DNA of 64,000 nucleotides. It comes from JAIESQ01 sp964495375 (GTDB taxonomy: Bacteria > Planctomycetota > Planctomycetia > Pirellulales > JAEUIK01). The translations under genes were made by a program, and so were the position numbers. The stretch covers positions 62,001 to 126,000 of the forward strand of contig CAZBWM010000001.1 in NCBI GenBank assembly GCA_964495375.1, given 5' to 3'. The notes under the pieces were generated by a model. The model was not told the origin of the DNA, did not search any database, and was given only the letters and a program-made list of their open reading frames with translations. Shown in pieces: positions 58,800 through 64,000 of this stretch; position 1 is the stretch's first letter; every line of letters begins with the position of its first letter.

Positions 58800-60107
58800 C
58801 TATTCGAGCGGGTTGATAACCAGCCCGCTCAGCAGCTTGGGATAGAAGTACGTGCTCTTGGCCGGCATCCGCTCGCCGCTCTGGCTGATCTCGCGGATGT
58901 GATCTAGCGTGGCAGGCATCACCAGCGCAGCCAACGGGTAGTCGCCCGATTCGAGCTCGTCGACCACTTCGCTGACCAGGTGGACGTAGGTCGGTTTCGG
59001 CAAATCGCGGGCACCCAGCAAGTCTTCGATGACCAGCTTGTGCAGCAGGCTTACCCCTAGCCCGCGCCACGGCTCGCTATGCTCGGCGGCGATCTTGGCC
59101 ATCCGCTCGCGCCCCTTCTCGGTCAGCCGGGCAATCGTCCAACGTTCGTCGGCCTGGGTGAAGAAGGCCAGCGTTCCCTGCTTGTCGTCTTCGTCGACTT
59201 CGTTCCAGACGGTGTCGGCCAGGTCGCTTCCCTCACCGGCAATGCGGCAGGTGAACGCCTCGCCGAGCTTCTGCTTGAGCCCCTCGGCGTCGAGCGACGG
59301 CAGCCCGCGGAACAGCCGATGCGTCGGCAGTACGACCATGCCGGGGTCGTTCATGCTGATGCAGGTCATCAGCACGAAGTTGGCCGGATGCTGGGCATCA
59401 AGTTGGCCGCCGGCTGCGGCCGCCAACTCATCGCGATAGTTGCAGGCGGTTTCGTAGCGATGGTGCCCGTCGGCGATGAACACGTCGAGCGGGCCCATGA
59501 CGCCGGCCGCGGCGGCAATCGTGGCCGGGTCGGTCACCAGCCACATGCGGTGGATTACCCCCAGGTGATCGGTCGCTTCGATCGGCGGCTGCCCGGCGAT
59601 GGCGGCTTCGAGGAGGTCCTGCGCCTTGTTCTGGGGATCGGGATACAGTCCGAACACCTGGCTGAGGTTCGCCCGGCAGGCCCGGGTGAGCAGCAGGCGA
59701 TCCTGCTTGGGGCCGCTCATGGTCTCTTCGTGTGGGAAGATGCGGCCGGTGCCGAACCGCTCGAGCCGCACCCGGCACATGAAGCCCCGCCGCGTGTGCC
59801 GGTGCCCGTCGTGATCGAACGTCTGGTGATAGACGTAGAGGGCCGGAGCACTGTCGGTGAACAGGACCCCTTCGCTCTGCCAGTTGCGGAGGAAGCGGCC
59901 CGCCCGGGCGTACTTGTTGTGCTGCTCGTCATCGCCGGGCTCCTCGCGATTGAGGATCAGCCGCACGACGTTGGCCGGGTGCTTCTTGTAGAGAGCATCT
60001 TGCAGGTCAGGGCCAATCACGTCGTAGGGAGGAGCCACCACATCGGAGAGCGGGCCGACGTGCCCCAGGTCATAGCGGACCGCGCGGAAGGGTCGGATGT
60101 CAGGCAT
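58800..60107 (-). CDS. DUF1015 family protein
   Basis: A 435-aa cytoplasmic protein. The family start PDIRPFRAVRYD is followed by VAPPYDVIGPDL, NVVRLILNREEPGDDE, a middle with FIADGHHRYETACNYRDEL (the conserved GHHRYE motif) and a C-terminal STYFYPKLLSGLVI. DUF1015 proteins are widespread and often sit beside serine metabolism genes, but their role is unclear. ATG 60107 is the family start; the ribosome site is weak. It is flanked by parS-like sites on both sides. Confidence 0.9.
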   Translation of the reverse strand: MPDIRPFRAVRYDLGHVGPLSDVVAPPYDVIGPDLQDALYKKHPANVVRLILNREEPGDDEQHNKYARAGRFLRNWQSEGVLFTDSAPALYVYHQTFDHDGHRHTRRGFMCRVRLERFGTGRIFPHEETMSGPKQDRLLLTRACRANLSQVFGLYPDPQNKAQDLLEAAIAGQPPIEATDHLGVIHRMWLVTDPATIAAAAGVMGPLDVFIADGHHRYETACNYRDELAAAAGGQLDAQHPANFVLMTCISMNDPGMVVLPTHRLFRGLPSLDAEGLKQKLGEAFTCRIAGEGSDLADTVWNEVDEDDKQGTLAFFTQADERWTIARLTEKGRERMAKIAAEHSEPWRGLGVSLLHKLVIEDLLGARDLPKPTYVHLVSEVVDELESGDYPLAALVMPATLDHIREISQSGERMPAKSTYFYPKLLSGLVINPLE

Positions 60108-60220
60108 GGGAAGAGATCAGTGGCTAGTGGCTAGTGGTCAGAGACAAATGGTAGCCGACGGCGCGCAGAGCGTTAAGCTCGCGCGTCGAACGTATGCGCG
60201 AGTCTCCGGCCTGCCCCGAA

Positions 60221-60236
60221 TGTTCCACGTGGAACA
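60221..60236. other. parS: parS-like site 4
   Basis: Perfect 16-base palindrome TGTTCCACGTGGAACA, followed by TTGCAAGTGAGG. It lies upstream of the DUF1015 gene start. Confidence 0.85.
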
Positions 60237-60334
60237 TTGCAAGTGAGGCTGCAGACCGCAGGCCCTAGGCTGCAGGCAATTACTTCGTACGACCGACCTG
60301 CAGCCTGCGGTCTATGGCCTACAGCCTGCCCGAT

Positions 60335-60350
60335 TGTTCCACGTGGAACA
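60335..60350. other. parS: parS-like site 5
   Basis: Perfect 16-base palindrome TGTTCCACGTGGAACA, followed by TTGCAAATCGGCGCG as in site 3. About 110 bases downstream of the ahcY stop codon. Confidence 0.85.
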
Positions 60351-60460
60351 TTGCAAATCGGCGCGGGTGATACAGCGACAGCCCCAGGTCAGGCAACGCC
60401 CGCGGCACGCGGGCCGCAGCGGTGCCCTTTGGCCTCTCGTCTGTTGGCTTGAGCCTGCTC

Positions 60461-61786
<1,326 letters not shown>

Positions 61787-61940
61787 GCGAATTCTCCTAT
61801 ATCAGACGGCGGGTTGGTTTTTTGCCGAAGTGCATGCGCGGCAACGGGTTCGCACGCCGATCCAGGCTGCGATTCAATGGTTGGCCGCGGGATTTTACCC
61901 GTGCGCCACCGGATGCCGCTTTAGTATCAGGCAGCAAACT

Positions 61941-61970
61941 ATGTTAAGTGCCGAGGGGGGCGTTTGACAA
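61941..61970 (-). promoter_or_regulatory. Putative sigma-70 promoter for ahcY
   Basis: Read on the minus strand: TTGTCA (61965-61970), an 18-base spacer, TAACAT (61941-61946). It gives an mRNA leader of about 145 bases. I looked for SAM- or SAH-riboswitch sequence in this leader and did not recognise one. Confidence 0.4.
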
Positions 61971-62016
61971 GCCGCTGAAATGTGCCCCAGACTGCCGGAA
62001 GGGCAAAAGAGCCCTG

Positions 62017-62047
62017 TTAGCCGTGGAGTTTACTCCGCGCGCGAGCT
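62017..62047. repeat. Half copy of the TTAGCCGCGGAG element
   Basis: TTAGCCGTGGAGTTTACTCC then GCGCGCGAGC, the left arm only, 22 bases before the start of the 104-aa gene at 62069. Confidence 0.55.
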
Positions 62048-62068
62048 GGTACGGGGTTACTGCAAGTT

Positions 62069-62383
62069 ATGACCGAACCCGATGACAACCCGTACTCGGC
62101 GCCGAACATGGCGGCCGAGTCCCCGCCCGCGAAGCCGCCGCCGGCTATTTCGCTGATTAGCCGGACAATCTCGACGGCCTTCATCACATTCGCGACGTTT
62201 CTAGCGCTCGGGCTGTCCGCGGGACTATTGATCTACGCATTCGACCCGCAGACTCGCGCGACGGAGGAAGCCGTGGACCCGTACGCCATCGCGGCCTACC
62301 TGACCGTCATCAGCGGCTTGTATGGGTTTGGCTTCTGGCTGCGGCGGCCCAAGAAGAGCGAAGCATTCTCGCCGAAACCGTAA
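62069..62383 (+). CDS. Small membrane protein with NPYSAP motif (104 aa)
   Basis: ATG 62069 gives MTEPDDNPYSAPNMAAESPP. The N-P-Y-x-x-P opening followed by a Pro-rich stretch is common in planctomycete small membrane proteins. Two hydrophobic segments follow (AFITFATFLALGLSAGLLIY and IAAYLTVISGLYGFGFWL), and the end is basic (RRPKKSEAF). The ribosome site is weak. Function unknown. Confidence 0.65.
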   Translation: MTEPDDNPYSAPNMAAESPPAKPPPAISLISRTISTAFITFATFLALGLSAGLLIYAFDPQTRATEEAVDPYAIAAYLTVISGLYGFGFWLRRPKKSEAFSPKP

Positions 62384-62390
62384 CATGCTG

Positions 62391-62497
62391 TTAGCCGCGG
62401 AGTTTACTCCGCGCGCTAGCTCGCGCGGCTTAGGCGCCGAAATCTGGTTCGACGCGGCATCGATCTCGCTAGCGCGCGGGACAAGTCCCGCGGCTAA
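62391..62497. repeat. Full TTAGCCGCGGAG palindromic element
   Basis: TTAGCCGCGGAGTTTACTCC plus GCGCGCTAGCTC on the left and CTAGCGCGCGGGACAAGTCC plus CGCGGCTAA on the right. It lies in the convergent gap between the 104-aa gene and trpF, where it could act as a two-way terminator. Confidence 0.65.
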
Positions 62498-62519
62498 CAA
62501 AAAACTTGAGTTACGCGCG

Positions 62520-63182
62520 CTACGCGAGTCCCTCAAACGCCGCACGTGCTGCCGCGACGAACCGCTTAACCTTCTCGTGATCCTTCAAACCCGGCTCGCT
62601 CTCGACACCACTCGCGACATCTACCGCCGCGGGACGCACCCGCGCGATCCCGTCGGCCACATTGTCGGCCGTCAGCCCGCCTGCTAGCACCAGGGGAGGA
62701 ACGCGCGGTTTGCTAGCATACTGAGACCAAGCTTTCCAATCGGCGCGCTCGCCGGTACCGCCATACTGGCCGGCGACTGCGGCATCGGCCAAAACAGCCG
62801 ACAGCTCGGCGCCCGCCCGACGGCAGCGCTCGAGATAACGCGAGACTTCGGACAGGTTCCTGGTGGTCGCGCGAATCGCACGCATCACGGACCGGGGCGC
62901 GAGTGCTAGCACTTCCTCGGGGGGTTCGTCGCCGTGCAGTTGAATCAGATCGAGACCAACTTGCTCGGCCGCCGCCACGATCGCACCAGTCGGAGAGTTC
63001 ACGAACACACCCACCCGTGCGACGCCGGCCGGCAATCGCGCGGCGATATCGCGCGCGGCCAATGGCTCGATAAACCGCGGGCTGCGCATGCAGAAGTTGA
63101 AACCGATGGCATCGGCCCCGGCATCGGCCGCGGCCAAGGCGTCGTCGAGGTTCGTCACGCCACAGATCTTGATGCGAAACAT
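62520..63182 (-). CDS. trpF: Phosphoribosylanthranilate isomerase
   Basis: A 220-aa TIM-barrel enzyme of tryptophan synthesis. KICGVTNLDDALAAADAGA holds the catalytic Cys, LIQLHGDEPPEEV is the second signature, and VLAGGLTADNVADGI with VDVASGVES form the C-terminal phosphate site. The catalytic Asp is in SAVLADAAVAGQYGGTGE (family L-x-D). ATG 63182 has GAGG upstream. No other trp genes are adjacent here. Cytoplasmic. Confidence 0.94.
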   Translation of the reverse strand: MFRIKICGVTNLDDALAAADAGADAIGFNFCMRSPRFIEPLAARDIAARLPAGVARVGVFVNSPTGAIVAAAEQVGLDLIQLHGDEPPEEVLALAPRSVMRAIRATTRNLSEVSRYLERCRRAGAELSAVLADAAVAGQYGGTGERADWKAWSQYASKPRVPPLVLAGGLTADNVADGIARVRPAAVDVASGVESEPGLKDHEKVKRFVAAARAAFEGLA

Positions 63183-63203
63183 ACGAAACCTCGCTGCAAC
63201 TTG

Positions 63204-63311
63204 TTAGCCGCGGAGTTTACTCCGCGCGCTAGCTCGAGCGACGCGGTCGGAGATGCCGCTGGTCGAGGCCTCGTCGAAGGAGCTAGCGCGCGGGACGGGT
63301 CCCGCGGCTTA
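63204..63311. repeat. Full TTAGCCGCGGAG palindromic element
   Basis: TTAGCCGCGGAGTTTACTCC plus GCGCGCTAGCTC left, and GCTAGCGCGCGGGACGGGTC plus CCGCGGCTTA right. The final triplet TTA replaces TAA. It lies between divergent trpF and the ATPase gene, starting 22 bases upstream of the trpF start codon. Confidence 0.65.
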
Positions 63312-63477
63312 CAGTTTACTAGCTAGCACTCTCCGCCGCTGGCAACAAGGGTACAGAACTCCGGGTCGCGCGGCCGAATGTATTAGGGTCCGCAGCCGCG
63401 CAGACTGCCCAACGCGGAAAGCTTGCGTCGACATCCTGGAATTGCCTCTCTCGCGTGGTCAAGGAAGTACCCGCCGC

Positions 63478-64000
63478 ATGTACGAAGCGTTCTATCAGTT
63501 GAACGGTCGTCCGTTTGTCGCCACGGCGTTGGCCGCGCACTACTTTCGCACGGCCGCGAGCGAGTCGGCCCGCGAAACCGCGCTCCGCTGCGTGCGTCGC
63601 AGCGAGGGGACCGTGCTCGTAGTCGGCGGCGCCGGCATCGGCAAGTCGATCTTCTGTAGCGTGATCGCGCAGCACTTGCGCCCGACGCACCAGGTGGTGC
63701 CGTTGGCAGGCGGCGAGTGTCTAAGTCGGCGGACGCTGCTCCAGACGATTTTGCACCGCTTGGGCCGCCAGTACCGGATGGAAGAGGGGGAGTTGCGACT
63801 GGCGCTGGTCGACTACATCGGCGGGTACTCGTTGCCCACGACCGGGCTGGTGCTGGTGATCGACGAGGCGCAGTTGCTCGAGGTGCCGCTGCTGGAAGAG
63901 CTGCGGCTGCTGACAAATCTCGTGCGTTACGACCAGCCGTGTGTGCACCTGGTGCTCGCCGGCAATCACGAGGTCGAAGAGCGACTCGCCGGGCCGCGGC
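63478..64000 (+). CDS. ExeA/GspA-type AAA ATPase, partial at the window end
   Basis: The gene runs off the window, so only about 174 residues are seen, from ATG 63478 with AAGGAAG nine bases upstream. It begins MYEAFYQLNGRPFVATALA, as ExeA-like ATPases do (the F-x-x-L-x-x-x-P-F start), then Walker A VVGGAGIGKSIFC and Walker B LVLVIDEAQLLEVP. LLEELRLLTNLVRYDQPCVH with LVLAGNHEVEERLA continues the AAA core. Such proteins act in type II secretion pore assembly or related export. Domains beyond the ATPase are not visible here. Confidence 0.85.
   Translation, partial: MYEAFYQLNGRPFVATALAAHYFRTAASESARETALRCVRRSEGTVLVVGGAGIGKSIFCSVIAQHLRPTHQVVPLAGGECLSRRTLLQTILHRLGRQYRMEEGELRLALVDYIGGYSLPTTGLVLVIDEAQLLEVPLLEELRLLTNLVRYDQPCVHLVLAGNHEVEERLAGPR

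Noticed and set aside
58420..60350. Reading frames with a repeated FHVEH peptide near parAB
   Set aside because: They are translations of the parS palindrome, not proteins.
61787..62016. SAM or SAH riboswitch before ahcY
   Set aside because: I compared the leader with the known core patterns and saw neither. Only a possible promoter remains.

Overview
The window looks like chromosomal DNA of a high-GC planctomycete, probably in or near the Pirellulales. The evidence is a giant Ser/Thr kinase with C-terminal WD40 repeats paired with an ECF sigma factor, several PEP-CTERM secreted hydrolases (one also carrying a dockerin), an EF-hand secreted protein, many signal-peptide proteins of unknown function, dense families of GC-rich palindromic intergenic repeats, and a conserved small protein beginning with an NPY-type motif. 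No rRNA, prophage, CRISPR array or complete insertion sequence was seen. One tRNA (Pro, UGG) is present.

Layout. 0-9 kb is regulatory: kinase plus sigma factor (4-base overlap), a PEP-CTERM SGNH hydrolase, an NtrC-type and a NarL-type response regulator with no histidine kinase beside either, and a XerC-like recombinase behind an 82-residue protein. 9.7-19 kb holds secreted proteins, an ArsR regulator, an M20 amidohydrolase, the nucleotide-pool cleaner RdgB, MtaB (tRNA methylthiotransferase) and ClpS. 19-29 kb is core metabolism: an M20 dipeptidase, SerS, penicillin acylase and two divergent phosphohexomutases. 29-34 kb is one informational operon on the minus strand, in the order rplY, pth, rpsF, ssb, rplI, dnaB. 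It lacks rpsR.

34-55 kb is more accessory: a secreted alpha/beta hydrolase, a BNR/sialidase-like protein, an EF-hand protein, a GNAT, three further PEP-CTERM proteins, a di-heme cytochrome, and a tightly coupled minus-strand operon. That operon starts with a small protein and an AbiEii-like nucleotidyltransferase (a toxin-antitoxin candidate), followed by DUF2804, a fatty-acid hydroxylase/sterol desaturase and a GyrI-like protein. A CaCA-type cation exchanger, a beta-propeller protein and tRNA-Pro follow. 55-64 kb carries parB and parA, five parS-like palindromes within 2 kb on the 5' side of parA, a DUF1015 protein, ahcY, trpF and the start of an ExeA/GspA-type AAA ATPase that runs off the window.

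The best leads for something new are: (1) the parS cluster, where every palindrome has the same non-palindromic downstream flank; (2) the nucleotidyltransferase plus small partner module; (3) upstream and start-codon motifs shared by the scattered PEP-CTERM and secreted-protein genes; (4) a MITE-like palindromic element, two copies of which sit exactly at gene stop codons; and (5) a short direct-repeat cluster at 37.8-38.0 kb. All functional names come from reading motifs by eye. No database search was run.
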